From Streptomyces huasconensis (GTDB taxonomy: Bacteria > Actinomycetota > Actinomycetes > Streptomycetales > Streptomycetaceae): 38,458 nt of DNA. The position numbers were made by a program, and so were the translations under genes. The notes under the pieces were generated by a model. That model saw nothing but the letters and a program-made list of their open reading frames with translations. It was not told where the DNA came from and did not search any database. This document shows, piece after piece, positions 8,449-19,862 of the stretch; within the stretch, counting starts at the first letter, position 1; each line of letters opens with the position of its first letter. The stretch spans positions 1-38,458 of the forward strand of contig RBWT01000073.1 in assembly GCA_004010275.1 (NCBI GenBank), written 5' to 3'.

Positions 8449-10189
8449 GTGTTGGAGGAGATGCGGATACGGTCGCTCGGAGTCATCGACGACGCGGTCG
8501 TCGAGCTGTCGCCAGGGTTCACCGCCGTGACGGGTGAGACCGGAGCGGGCAAGACGATGGTGGTCACGAGCCTTGGCCTGCTGCTCGGCGGGCGCGCGGA
8601 CCCCGCCCTGGTGCGGATCGGCGCGAAGTCGGCGGTGGTGGAGGGCCGGATCACTGTGCCCGCCGACTCCTCGGCGGCCGTGCGCGCGGAGGAGGCAGGG
8701 GCCGAGCTGGACGACGGGGCGCTGCTCGTCAGCCGTACCGTCTCGGCGGAAGGGCGGTCCCGGGCGCACCTCGGGGGACGGTCGGTCCCGGTGGGCCTGC
8801 TCTCCGAACTCGCCGACGACCTGGTCGCCGTGCACGGCCAGACCGACCAGCAGGGTCTGCTGAAGCCCGCCAGGCAGCGCGCCGCCCTCGACCGGTACGC
8901 GGGCGACGCGGTCGCCGTGCCGCTCGCCAAGTACACGGCCGCCTACCGCAGGCTCCGGGCTGTCACCGCCGAGGTCGAGGAGATCACCACTCGCGCGCGG
9001 GAGCGGGCCCAGGAAGCCGACCTGCTGCGTTTTGGCCTGGATGAGATCGGGGCCGTCGAACCGCGCGCGGGCGAGGACGTCGAACTCGCCGACCGAGGCG
9101 GAGCGGCTCGGCCACGCGGAGGCCCTCGCCTCCGCCGCCACGTCCGCGCACGCCGCGCTCGCGGGCAACCCGGAGGACCCGGAGGTCGTCGACGCCTCGA
9201 CGCTCGTGGCGGGCGCCTCCAGGGCCCTGGAGAGCGTGCGCGCGCACGATCCCGCCCTGTCCGCCCTGGCCGACCGCCTCGGTGAGATCGGCATCCTGCT
9301 GGCCGACGTGGCCGGGGAACTCGCCGGGTACGCCGATGACCTCGACGCCGACCCGCTGCGGCTCGCCGCGGTGGAGGAGCGCCGGGCCGCGCTGAACCAG
9401 CTCACCCGGAAGTACGGCGCCGACATCGACGCGGTGCTCGCCTGGGCCGAGGAGGGCGCCGCGCGCCTGACCGAGCTGGAGGGCGACGACGACCGGCTGG
9501 ACGAGCTGGTCGCCGAGCGGGACGCGCTGCGGGCCGCACTCGCGGGGCTCGCGCAGGCGTTGACCGACGCGCGGCAGGAGGCCGCCTCGCGGTTCGCGGC
9601 GGCCGTCACCGAGGAGCTGGCGTCGCTGGCGATGCCCCACGCGCGCGTGTCGATCGCCATCAGCAGCACGGAGGTTCCGGAGGGGGCCGACGGGGTGGTG
9701 GTCGACGGCCGCACGGTCGTGTACGGCCCCGCGGGCGTCGACGAGGTGGAACTCCTCCTCGCCCCGCACCCGGGCGCACCGCCCCGGCCCATCGCCAAGG
9801 GTGCCTCCGGTGGTGAGCTGTCGCGCGTGATGCTCGCCGTCGAGGTGGTCTTCGCGGGCACGGACCCGGTGCCGACGTACCTCTTCGACGAGGTCGACGA
9901 GGGCGTCGGCGGCAAGGCGGCGGTCGAGATCGGCAGGCGGCTCGCGCGGCTGGCGAAGTCGGCGCAGGTCGTGGTCGTCACGCACCTGCCGCAGGTCGCG
10001 GCGTTCGCCGACCGGCAGCTGCTGGTCGAGAAGACGAACGACGGCATGGTGACGCGCTCCGGGGTGCAGGTCCTGGAGGGCGAGGACCGGGTACGGGAGC
10101 TGTCGCGGATGCTGGCGGGCCAGGAGGACTCGGAGACGGCGCGGGCCCACGCGGAGGAGCTTCTCGCTACCGCTCGGGGGGACGGTTAA
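8449..10189 (+). CDS. recN: DNA repair ATPase RecN, one frameshift
   Basis: SMC-like ATPase of double-strand break repair. The Walker A motif is GETGAGKT near the N-terminus, with VHGQTDQQGLLKP following. The middle is coiled coil rich in A, E, L and R, and the C-terminal head holds KGASGGELSRVMLAVEVVFA (signature), TYLFDEVDEGVGGKAA (Walker B) and VVVVTHLPQVAAFAD. One extra C near 9092 breaks the frame between EDVELAD and EAERLGHAEALA; corrected length is about 579 residues. Starts at 8443, 8449 and 8461 are in frame. GTG 8449 (VLEEMRIRSLGV) is preferred because AAGG lies about 8 nt upstream, whereas ATG 8461 has GGAGGAG touching it. Confidence 0.92.
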
Positions 10190-10360
10190 CGCACCCTCGG
10201 CCGCGCCCGTCAGGGGCGCCTACACCTCACCCGTGTGGGTGATCGCGCCCGGAGAGTTGCCCGACCCCACGCGGAAGTGACCTTTCCGCGGTGCCGGAAC
10301 GGCACCCCGGCTGGCATCCTTGGCGGAACCGCCCGCCGCAGACTCAGGAGCCCCGGCCGC

Positions 10361-11523
10361 GTGAGCCACGTGAGCAGCCACTCGCCGCACGGACAGCCAC
10401 CGCACGGACAGACGCCGCTGCACACCGTTCAGGTACTCGGCGGCACCGGCGCGGGCAGCTGCGCCCACGTCAGGTCGCTGGCCGCGGGGCTCACCGCCCG
10501 GGGTGTGCGGGTCACCGTGTGCGCCCCCGACGAGGCCGCCCGTCGCCTACGACTTCACCGGCGCGCGCCCGCCACGTCCACGTGCCCCGCGGCGGCGACC
10601 CGGCCTCTGTCGCCGCCCTCCGCGTGGCCTGTGCCGACGCCGACCTCGTGCACGCGCACGGGCTGCACGCCGCCCTCCGCGCCGTCCTCGCCCTGGCCGG
10701 CCGTCCCACGCCGCTCGTCGTCACCTGGCACGACCGCGCGCACGCGGACGCGCCCGCGCCCACCTCCTGCGGCTGCTGGAACGGCGCTGGCCAAGGCCGC
10801 CGCCGTGGTCCTCGGCGCCTCGTCCGACCTCGTCGACCGGGCCCGCCGCAGGGGCGCGAGGGACGCCCGCCTCGCGGCGGTCGCGATGCCCGCGCCCCGC
10901 CGCGGCCGCCTCGCCGAAGCCGCCGAGGAGGAACCGGACCGGCTCCACCACAAGGCCCGCGCCGAACTGGGCGCGGTGGACCGCCCCTTGGTCCTCGCCG
11001 TCGGCGCCCTCGAACAGGGCCGTGGCCACGACGTCCTCATGGACGCCACGCGCGCGTGGCGGCACCTGGACCCGCTGCCGCTCCTGGTCGTCGCGGGGGA
11101 GGGCCCGCAGCGGGCCGCCCTCCAGCGCCGCGTCGACAGCCGAGCAGCTCCCCGTCCGGCTGGTCGGCCGCCGCGACGACATCCCCGAGCTCCTCGCCGC
11201 CGCCGACCTCGTGGTGCTGCCCAGCAGCGCCGAACCCCGCCCGCTCCTCGCCCAGGAGGCGCCCGCACGCGCGCGTGGCGCTCGTCGCCGCCGCGGTCGG
11301 CGGCGTGCCCGACCTGGTCGGCGACGCCGCCGAACTCGTCCCGCACGGCGACGCCCAGGCCCTCGCCACCGCCGTCGTACGCCTGCTCGCCGACCCGGCC
11401 CGAAGGGCGGAGCTGAGGGACAGAGGCACGGCCCAGGCCGCCACCTGGCCCTCCGAGGACGACACGGTCACCCAAGTCCTCAGCGTGTACGACGAGTTGA
11501 CCCAGCCGGTTCCCTACAGCTGA
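10361..11523 (+). CDS. Glycosyltransferase, family 4 type, at least five frameshifts
   Basis: Retaining GT-B glycosyltransferase, about 386 residues when joined. The N-terminal Rossmann part has TVQVLGGTGAGSCAHVRSLA and later ACADADLVHAHGLHAALRA. The C-terminal donor domain has RPLVLAVGALEQGRGHDVLM, RLVGRRDDIPELLAAADLVV, LPSSAEPRPL and VGGVPDLVGDAAELVPHGD, the family's conserved donor-binding layout. Start GTG 10361 has CAGGAG 10 nt upstream. Frames change near 10545, 10565, 10765-10795, 11140 and 11265, so this is among the most damaged loci. It follows recN by 171 nt on the same strand. The acceptor is unknown; a cell-surface glycolipid or polysaccharide role is a guess. Confidence 0.8.
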
Positions 11524-11601
11524 CAGAGACCTTTAGCTGCCAGAAACCCTCAGCTGACAGAGTTCCTCAGCTGACAGAGACCTACAGCTGACAGAGCCCT
11601 A
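11517..11601. repeat. 17-bp x 5 tandem repeat across the glycosyltransferase/PucR convergent junction
   Basis: Five exact-length units start at 11517, 11534, 11551, 11568 and 11585. Four begin CAGCTGACAGAG; unit 2 is TAGCTGCCAGAAA. The unit tails vary (ACCTT, CCCT, TTCCT, ACCTA, CCCTA). The glycosyltransferase stop TGA (11521-11523) is in unit 1 and the PucR-gene stop (11599-11601) is in unit 5. Each unit centres on the palindrome CAGCTG, or AGCT in unit 2. Confidence 0.9.
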
Positions 11602-13239
11602 CGTCACATGCCTGCGCGCCCGCAGCGCCAGGCTCAGCGCGAGGACCGTCTGCGGGTCGTCGAGGTCCGTGCCGAGCAACTCGCTGATGCGGGCGAGGCG
11701 GTTGTACAGCGTCTGCCGGTTCAGATGCAGCTCGCGCGCCGTCTCCGCCTTGCGGCCCGCGTGCGCCAAGTACGTCTGGAGGGTCGGCAGCAGCGGCGGC
11801 TTCGAACGCTCGTCATGCGCGCGCAGCGGCCCGATCGCCGGTCCACGAACGCCGCGAGGACCCCGTCCTCGTCATGGCGGTGCAGCCGCCACAGCAGCAG
11901 GTCGATGTCCAGGCGCCGCGCGTCGTACCAGGGGCGGTCGCTCAGACCCTGCGCGGCCGCCGCCGTCTCCGCCGCGTGCCGCAGGCCCGCCGACGCCGCC
12001 GCCCAGCCGCCGCCACACCGACCACCACGACCGGCGGCTGCGCCCCGGGCCGCTGCATCCCGGCCCGCTCGACCCCGGCCCGCAGCGCGGCGGCGACCCG
12101 GTCGGCCACCGCCGTCCGCTCCGACTCCGACCGCAGGCCCAGCAGCAGCGGCACGCGGCCCTCGACGGGACGTACGCCCAGTAGCACCGGCACGCCCACC
12201 GACGCCAGCTCCTCCGCGACCGCCCGCGCCAGCACCGCCCAGCCGCCCCCGGTCGGCAGCCCGTCCGCGAGCCGATCACCACCGGCAGCAGCGGACTCCC
12301 GGCCGGGCCGGGCCTGAAGCCGAGGACGCGGGCCTGCGCCGGGGCGTCGTCGGCCGCGATGCGCCCCTCCGCGAGATCGGTCAGGAAGTCGCCCCGGCCG
12401 CGCGCCGCCAGCTCCTCCTCCTGGCGGGCCTGCATCAGCACCACCGCGAGGCTGCTCGCCGCCCGCTCCGCCGCGATACGGTGCACCGGCAGCGGCGCCG
12501 ACTCCACGGCGAGCAGCACGACCGCCCGCACCGAGCCGGGCCCCGGCCCGCCGCCCGGCACATCGACGATGACGGCGCTCGCCGGCGGCCCGTCCCGGTC
12601 GACGGAACGCCCCCGCAGCCCCTCCCACACCTGAAGCGGGTCCGCGCACTCCGTGCCCGCCCCGGCGGCGTACAGCAGCTGCCCGTCCGCCGTCTCCAGG
12701 AACACCGGGTTGCCGCTGAACTCCGCGAGAACGGCGAGGACTTGGGGGACACCGCCCCCGCCGAGCAGCGCCTGCGTGCACCGCCCGTGCACCTCCTCGG
12801 CCCGCTGGAGCAGCGCGTAATGGCCGTTGACGATCTCCGTGTGAACCTCTTCGGTCACCGTCACGAACGGCACCTCGCGGTGCAGCTGCACCAGCGGCAG
12901 ACCGGCCGCCCGCGCCGTCTCCACGATCGCCGCGGGCAGCCGGGCGAAGCGCGGCCCCAGCTCGACGACGAGGCGCGGCGATGCCCCGGTCGGCGAGCTT
13001 GCGCAGAAAGGCCCGCTGCTCGGCCGGGCGCGCCCCCGAGCCCGAGCCCCCGTGGTGTGCAGCAGCTCGCCGCCCTTGAGCAGCGAGGCGATGTTCGGCA
13101 CCTCGCCCGCGTGCACCCACCGCACCGTCCGCTGGAGCCGGTCCGCGCCCGCGACGACCTCGGGGAGCCCGCCGCGCAGCCCCGGAAGTTCCAGCGCGCG
13201 CTGCACGGTGATGCCGCCCTGAGTGCCCTGACTGTCCAT
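11599..13239 (-). CDS. PucR-family transcriptional regulator, at least five frameshifts
   Basis: Cytoplasmic regulator of the PucR type, about 545 residues if joined. The N-terminal PucR ligand-sensing domain runs from ITVQRALELPGLRGGLPEVV through RTVRWVHAGEVPNIASLLKG. A GGDEF-like middle section has VLLAVESAPLPVHRIAAERA. The C-terminal helix-turn-helix is readable near 11620-11760 as TLQTYLAHAGRKAETARELH and LNRQTLYNRLARISELLG, the family hallmark. Frames change near 13050, 12985, 12265, 11980 and 11840. ATG 13239 (MDSQGTQGG) is the likely start. It diverges from an amino-acid-type permease 159 bp away; PucR regulators often control nitrogen-compound uptake or catabolism, so that permease is the likely target. 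Confidence 0.85.
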
Positions 13240-13398
13240 GGCGCGACGCTACCGGGGCGCACGTCACCGGAACATCTCCGACCGGTCACAGCGGCCGCCC
13301 GCGGGCCCTCGCGGGGCGACAACTCGTCGCTTCCGCCCGGACATTGCGCGACCCCTTGTCGCTTGTGGCGTACGTCACGCCACGGCAGGGTGCCCGCC

Positions 13399-14920
13399 AT
13401 GCCAGAGCAACCGAGAACCCCCGAGGTCCACCGCCTGAAGGCGAACTCCGTCGGCGTCGTCGGCGTCGTCTTCATGGCGGTCGCCACCGCCGCGCCCATC
13501 ACCGCCATGACCGGCAACCTCCCGATCGCCGTCGGCGCGGGCAACGGCACCGGCGCCCCCGCCGGCTACCTCTTCGCCACGCTCGTCCTGACGGTCTTCT
13601 CCGTCGGGTACGTCGCCATGGCCAAGCGGATCACCGCCGCCGGCGCCTTCTACGGCTACATCTCGCACGGCCTCGGCCGCATCGCGGGCATGGCCTCGGG
13701 GATGCTCGCCGTCCTCGCGTACATCGTCTTCGAGGCGTCGATCGTCGGCGTCTTCTCGTACTTCGCGCAGACGACCGTCGCGGACCAGCTCGGCGTCGAC
13801 CTGCCGTGGATCGTCTACGCGGCCGCGATGCTCGCCGTCACGGCCGTCCTCGCGCACTTCGACATCAACCTCACGGCGAAGGCCCTCGGTGTGATGCTCG
13901 TCGCGGAGATCGCCGTCCTCTTCGCGGTCGCCACCGCCGTCCTGCTCCACGGCGGCGGCCCCGACGGCATACCCGTCGAGCCCCTCGACCCGAAGAACGC
14001 CTTCACCGGCACCTCCGCCGGGCTCGGCCTGTTCTTCGCCTTCTGGTCGTGGGTCGGCTTCGAGTCGACGGCGATGTACGGCGAGGAGTCCCGCGACCCC
14101 AAGCGCGTCATCCCGCGCGCGACCCTCGTCTCGGTCGTCGGCGTCGGCCTCTTCTACATCTACGTCTCCTGGATGACGATCGCCGGGAACGGCCTGAGCG
14201 GCTCGGTGGAGGTCTCCCGGTCGGCCGGTCCCCTTGACCTCTTCTTCGATCCGGCGCACAGCTTCATCGGCGCCTGGGCCGTCGACACCTTCCAGTGGCT
14301 GCTGATCACCGGCTCGTTCGCCTGCGGGATGGCCTTCCACCAGTGCGCGGCGCGCTATCTGTACGCGATCGGCCGCGAAGGGTTCCTGCACCCCGCCCTC
14401 GGCCGCACCCACCCGGCCCACGGCTCGCCGTACATCGCCTCGTACGTCCAGTCCGTCATCGCCGTCGCCCTGGTGGCCGCTTTCTGGCTGACCGGACAGG
14501 ACCCGTACATCCACCTCTACACGCTGCTCGCGATCCTCGGCACGATGGCGATCCTCATCGTGCAGACGCTGTGCTCCTTCGCCGTGATCGGCTACTTCCG
14601 GCGCAACCACCCCGAGGACCGGCACTGGTTCAAGACGCTGCTCGCGCCGCTGCTCGGCGGCCTCGGCATGATCGCCGTCGTCGTCCTGCTGGTGCTCAAC
14701 ATGGACACCGCGGCGGGCTCGGCGGCCGGCTCGCTGCTGTTCAAGGCCATCCCCTGGATCGTCGGCCTCGTCTTCTTCGGCGGCCTCGGCCTCGGCCTGT
14801 ATGTGCGGGCCAGGCACCCGCGGCGCTACGAGATCATCGGCCGCGTCGTCCAGGAGGACGCGGCGAACGCACGGACGGCGACGGGAAACCCGTCGCGTCC
14901 CGAGCCAAGCGGTCCGCTAA
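13399..14920 (+). CDS. APC-superfamily amino acid permease, frame uncertain at the C-terminus
   Basis: Twelve-helix-type secondary transporter of the APC superfamily, about 506 residues. ATG 13399 gives MPEQPRTPEVHRLKANSVGV. The first helix region holds GVVFMAVATAAPITAMTGNL, followed by GAFYGYISHGLGRIAGMASG and FFAFWSWVGFESTAMYGEES, then SRDPKRVIPRATLVSVVGVG, a classic APC segment. Transmembrane helices continue to FFGGLGLGLYVRARHPRRYE. That frame has no stop for almost 2 kb afterwards, so an indel near 14870 is likely. Switching frame gives a stop TAA at 14918-14920, overlapping the convergent GH15 stop. Divergent from the PucR-type regulator, which probably controls it. Substrate not determinable. 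Confidence 0.85.
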
Positions 14921-16746
14921 CCGCCGTATGCCCCCGAAGCCGTCAGCCGCAGTGCCGTGTCGATCAGCGGCACGTGGCTGAAGGCCTGCGGGAAGTTGCC
15001 GACCTGGCGCTGCGCCGCGGAGTCCCACTCCTCGGCGAGCAGACCGAGGTCGTTGCGGAGCGCGAGCAGCTTCTCGAAGAGCTTGCGGGCCTCGTCGACC
15101 CGGCCGATCATCGCCAGGTCGTCGGCCATCCAGAACGAACAGGCGAGGAACGCGCCCTCGTCGCCCTCCAGGCCGTCCACGCCCTCGTCGTCACCGGCCG
15201 TCGGATAGCGCAGGATGAAGCCGTCCGGCGTCGACAGCTCCCGCTGGATCGCCTCGATGGTGCCGATGACGCGCTTGTCGTCGGGCGGCAGGAAGCCCAT
15301 CTGCGGGATCAGCAGCAGCGAGGCATCCAGCTCCTTGGAGCCGTAGGACTGCGTGAAGGTGTTGCGCTCGGGGTCGTAACCCTTCTCACACACGTCCCGG
15401 TGGATGTCGTCGCGCAGCTCGCGCCACTTCTCCAGCGGGCCGTCCGCGTCCCCGGACTCCAGGAGCTTGATGGTGCGGTCCACGGCGACCCAGGCCATCA
15501 CCTTGGAGTGCACGAAGTGGCGGCGCGGGCCGCGCACCTCCCAGATGCCCTCGTCCGGCTCGTCCCAGTGGTCCTCCAGGTAGCGGATCAGCTTGAGCTG
15601 GAGCAGCGAGGCGTAGTCGTTGCGGGCCAGGCCCGTCATGTGCGCCAGGTGCAGCGCCTCGGTGACCTCGCCGTACACGTCGAGCTGGAGCTGGTGGGCG
15701 GCGCCGTTGCCCGCGCGGACCGGCTGGGAGCCCTCGTATCCGGGCAGCCAGTCCAGCTCCGTCTCGCCCAGCTCGCGCTCGCCCGCGATGCCGTACATGA
15801 TCTGGAGGTTCTCCGGGTCGCCCGCCACCGCGCGCAGCAGCCACTCGCGCCAGGCGCGGGCCTCCTCGCGGTAACCGGTGCGCAGCAGCGACGACAGGGT
15901 GATCGCGGCGTCCCGCAGCCAGGTGAAGCGGTAGTCCCAGTTCCGCGAGCCCCCGATGTCCTCGGGCAGCGAGGTCGTGGGCGCGGCGACGATGCCGCCG
16001 GTCGGCGCGTACGTGAGCGCCTTCAAAGTGATCAGCGAACGGATCACGGCCTCGCGGTAGGGGCCGTGGTACGTGCAGTGGTCGACCCAGTCGCGCCAGA
16101 AGTCCTCCGTGGCGGTGAGCGACGCCTCGGGCTCGGGCAAGGGTGGCTGGCCCTTGTGCGAGGGCTGCCACGAGATGGTGAACGCGATCCGCTCACCCGG
16201 CGCGATGGTGAAGTCGGAGTACGTCGTCAGGTCCTTGCCGTACGTCTCGGCGTCGGTGTCCAGCCACACGGAGTCGGGTCCGGCGACGGCCACCGTCCGG
16301 TGGTCGACCTTGTGGACCCAGGGCACCACACGTCCGTAGCTGAACCGCATGCGCAGCGCCGAGCGCATCGGCACCCGGCCGCTGACGCCCTCCACGATCC
16401 GGATCAGCTGGGGTGCGTCCGTGTCACGCGGCGGCATGAAATCGATCACGCGGACGGTGCCGCGCTGGGTGTCCCACTCCGATTCCAGCACCAGGGAGTC
16501 GCCGCGATAGGTGCGGCGAGCCGCCGTGGGCGGCTCCTCCTCCGGTGCGTACGCGGGCCCGAGGCGCCAGAAGCCGTGCTCCTCGGTGCCCAACAGGCCG
16601 GCGAAAACGGCGTGGGAGTCGAAGCGGGGAAGGCACAGCCAGTCGACTGTGCCGTCCCGGCAGACCAGGGCTGCGGTCTGCATGTCTCCGATGAGTGCGT
16701 AGTCCTCGATGCGCCCGGCCACGTGCATCTCCAGTCGAACGGCCAC
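14917..16746 (-). CDS. Glycoside hydrolase family 15 protein (glucoamylase/trehalase-like)
   Basis: Intact, 609 residues. The N-terminal beta domain starts RIEDYALIGDMQTAALVCRD and GTVDWLCLPRFDSHAVFAGL. The (alpha/alpha)6 domain includes the family motif GGSRNWDYRFTWLRDA, then YGEVTEALHLAHMTGLARND, and ends with LGLLAEEWDSAAQRQVGNFP and QAFSHVPLIDTALRL. The conserved glutamates of EEWD are the expected catalytic base region. There is no signal peptide, so it acts in the cytoplasm. Actinobacterial proteins of this shape include trehalases of the GH15 type, so trehalose or a short maltooligosaccharide is a reasonable substrate, but sequence alone does not decide. Start GTG 16746; ATG 16728 (MHVAGRIEDY) is an alternative. 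Confidence 0.9.
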   Translation of the reverse strand: MAVRLEMHVAGRIEDYALIGDMQTAALVCRDGTVDWLCLPRFDSHAVFAGLLGTEEHGFWRLGPAYAPEEEPPTAARRTYRGDSLVLESEWDTQRGTVRVIDFMPPRDTDAPQLIRIVEGVSGRVPMRSALRMRFSYGRVVPWVHKVDHRTVAVAGPDSVWLDTDAETYGKDLTTYSDFTIAPGERIAFTISWQPSHKGQPPLPEPEASLTATEDFWRDWVDHCTYHGPYREAVIRSLITLKALTYAPTGGIVAAPTTSLPEDIGGSRNWDYRFTWLRDAAITLSSLLRTGYREEARAWREWLLRAVAGDPENLQIMYGIAGERELGETELDWLPGYEGSQPVRAGNGAAHQLQLDVYGEVTEALHLAHMTGLARNDYASLLQLKLIRYLEDHWDEPDEGIWEVRGPRRHFVHSKVMAWVAVDRTIKLLESGDADGPLEKWRELRDDIHRDVCEKGYDPERNTFTQSYGSKELDASLLLIPQMGFLPPDDKRVIGTIEAIQRELSTPDGFILRYPTAGDDEGVDGLEGDEGAFLACSFWMADDLAMIGRVDEARKLFEKLLALRNDLGLLAEEWDSAAQRQVGNFPQAFSHVPLIDTALRLTASGAYGG

Positions 16747-17263
16747 GTTCGCCCCGCGGGGCGCTTACTTACTGTCAGCGGTCAAGTGATCGTTGCCGAG
16801 CGCTTGTTCCGGGTGCAAGGCGGGGTGGTGCCGTGTGCCGGATGGGGCTCGGCAGCGAGTGTCCGAGCAGGATACGACGCACGTCGGTGATCCGCGCGCC
16901 CCTCCCGGCAACGAGGCGCGGCCGAACGGGTGAGCGGCAGGTGAGAGGGGGTGTCGCATGATCTCTTGGTGGGTCGGAGCGGTTCGGAGGGGCGTGAGAG
17001 TCCGCCGGTGTCGTGTGTTCCCTGTGAGGGCGGTGTGTATGCCCTGGTGTCCTGCTCCCCGTACACCCGAGTCTCCTACGGCATCGGCGTACGCGCCTGA
17101 CAGCGGAGCGTGGCCGGAAGCATGCTCCTCCCGTCGCTGATACCCTGGTAGCCCGTGAGCCGGTGGTCATAGAACCCCCGAACCGCAGCGACGGCACCTC
17201 CCCCGAATTCCCTGGCGAGGCCGCCGGTACGCACCTCCAGACCGCGACCACGGGAGCCCCCTC
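16747..17263. other. Intergenic region between divergent GH15 gene and pyrG, no gene recognised
   Basis: A 517-bp gap holding the outward promoters of two divergent genes. It contains short open frames on both strands (for example 16958-17140), but their composition looks random and no ribosome-binding-site and start combination is convincing. TACCCT at 17141-17146 is a weak -10 candidate for pyrG without a clear -35. I see no tRNA, known riboswitch or strong hairpin. Confidence 0.5.
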
Positions 17264-18945
<1,682 letters not shown>

Positions 18946-18963
18946 CACCAGGCGATACGGTTG

Positions 18964-19003
18964 CCGGGGTACGCGTCTTTTGGGGCGCGTGCCCCGGTTT
19001 TTT
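18964..19003 (+). terminator. Rho-independent terminator after pyrG
   Basis: The arms CCGGGGTACGCG (18964-18975) and CGCGTGCCCCGG (18986-18997) form a 12-bp stem with one G-U pair. The loop has 10 nt and six T residues follow (18998-19003). This is a textbook intrinsic terminator, so the NUDIX gene probably has its own promoter or depends on read-through. Confidence 0.92.
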
Positions 19004-19032
19004 CGTTTGCACGTGTGGGAGGACAGCGCGAC

Positions 19033-19658
19033 ATGACGATCAAGGACACCGCCGAGGAGTGGCAGGTCACGGCGACCGAGACGCCTTTCGTCGGCAACAA
19101 GACCTCGTGCGCACCGACGACGTGGTCATGCCCGACGGGTCCGTCGTCCACCGCGACTACCAGGTCCACCCCGGCTCGGTGGCCGTCCTCGCGCTGGACG
19201 GGGAGGGCCGCGTCCTGGTCATCCGCCAGTACCGCCACCCCGTCCGCCAGAAGCTCTGGGAGATCCCCGCCGGTCTGCTCGACGTCCCCGGCGAGAACCC
19301 GTTGCACGCCGCGCAGCGCGAGCTGTACGAAGAGGCGCACGTCAAGGCCGAGGACTGGCGCGTCCTCACCGACGTCTACACCACTCCCGGCGGTTGTGAC
19401 GAAGCCGTGCGGATCTTCCTCGCCCGCGACCTCGCCGAGGCCGAGGGCGAGCGCTTCGAGGTCTTCGAGGAGGAGGCCGACATGGAGCTGACCCGCGTCC
19501 CGCTCGACGAACTCGTACGCGGCGTGCTCGCCGGTGAGCTGCACAACAACTGCCTGGTCGTGGGCGTCCTCTCGCTGTACGCCGCGCTGAACGGCGAGGG
19601 CGTGGACGCGCTGCGCCCGGCCGAGGCGCCCTGGCCGGCGCGTCCCTTCGAGTCCTGA
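19033..19658 (+). CDS. NUDIX hydrolase (ADP-ribose pyrophosphatase type), one frameshift
   Basis: About 208 residues. The ADPRase-type core reads VAVLALDGEGRVLVIRQYRH and PVRQKLWEIPAGLLDVPGE, then the Nudix helix AAQRELYEEAHVKAEDW. The box has one extra residue (GLLDVPGE), as I recall for actinobacterial homologues next to pyrG, and a histidine where the consensus has glycine. The catalytic REL.EE glutamates are present. One G is missing near 19107, between GNKTS and VRTDDVVMPDGS. ATG 19033 has GGAGG about 10 nt upstream. Expected reaction: ADP-ribose to AMP and ribose 5-phosphate. Confidence 0.88.
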
Positions 19659-19672
19659 CCGAGGGAGCGGGT

Positions 19673-19719
19673 CCACCGACGGCCCCCACCGACGGCCCAT
19701 CAACGGCCCACCAACAGCC
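19673..19719. repeat. Short tandem repeat of 11-13 bp, four units
   Basis: CCACCGACGGCC at 19673-19684 and 19686-19697, then CATCAACGGCC (19698-19708) and CACCAACAGCC (19709-19719). The repeat starts 15 bp after the NUDIX stop, in the gap before the NB-ARC/TPR gene. It shows no hairpin potential and no T-tract. Confidence 0.6.
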
Positions 19720-19862
19720 CCACCGATATGACGATCTGCTGATCCGATCGGGGGACTTGCGGGCGTCGCGCGACCGGGAGCGCCGCAGGGCCTGAACTAG
19801 GCTCTGAAAGCGTCCCGCCCAAAGTCCCGGCGGGTTCGTGCGCACGCGGACGGGAGTGACCC

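Noticed and set aside
11608..16890. A 1760-codon open frame on the plus strand
   Set aside because: Only its central part (about 13399-14870) is a real permease. The rest runs antisense to the PucR-type and GH15 genes and stays open because of high GC and a probable indel at the permease end.
16958..17140. A 60-residue ORF between the GH15 gene and pyrG
   Set aside because: Third-base GC is not elevated, residue composition is erratic (many C, R, W), and no homologous-looking segment is present.
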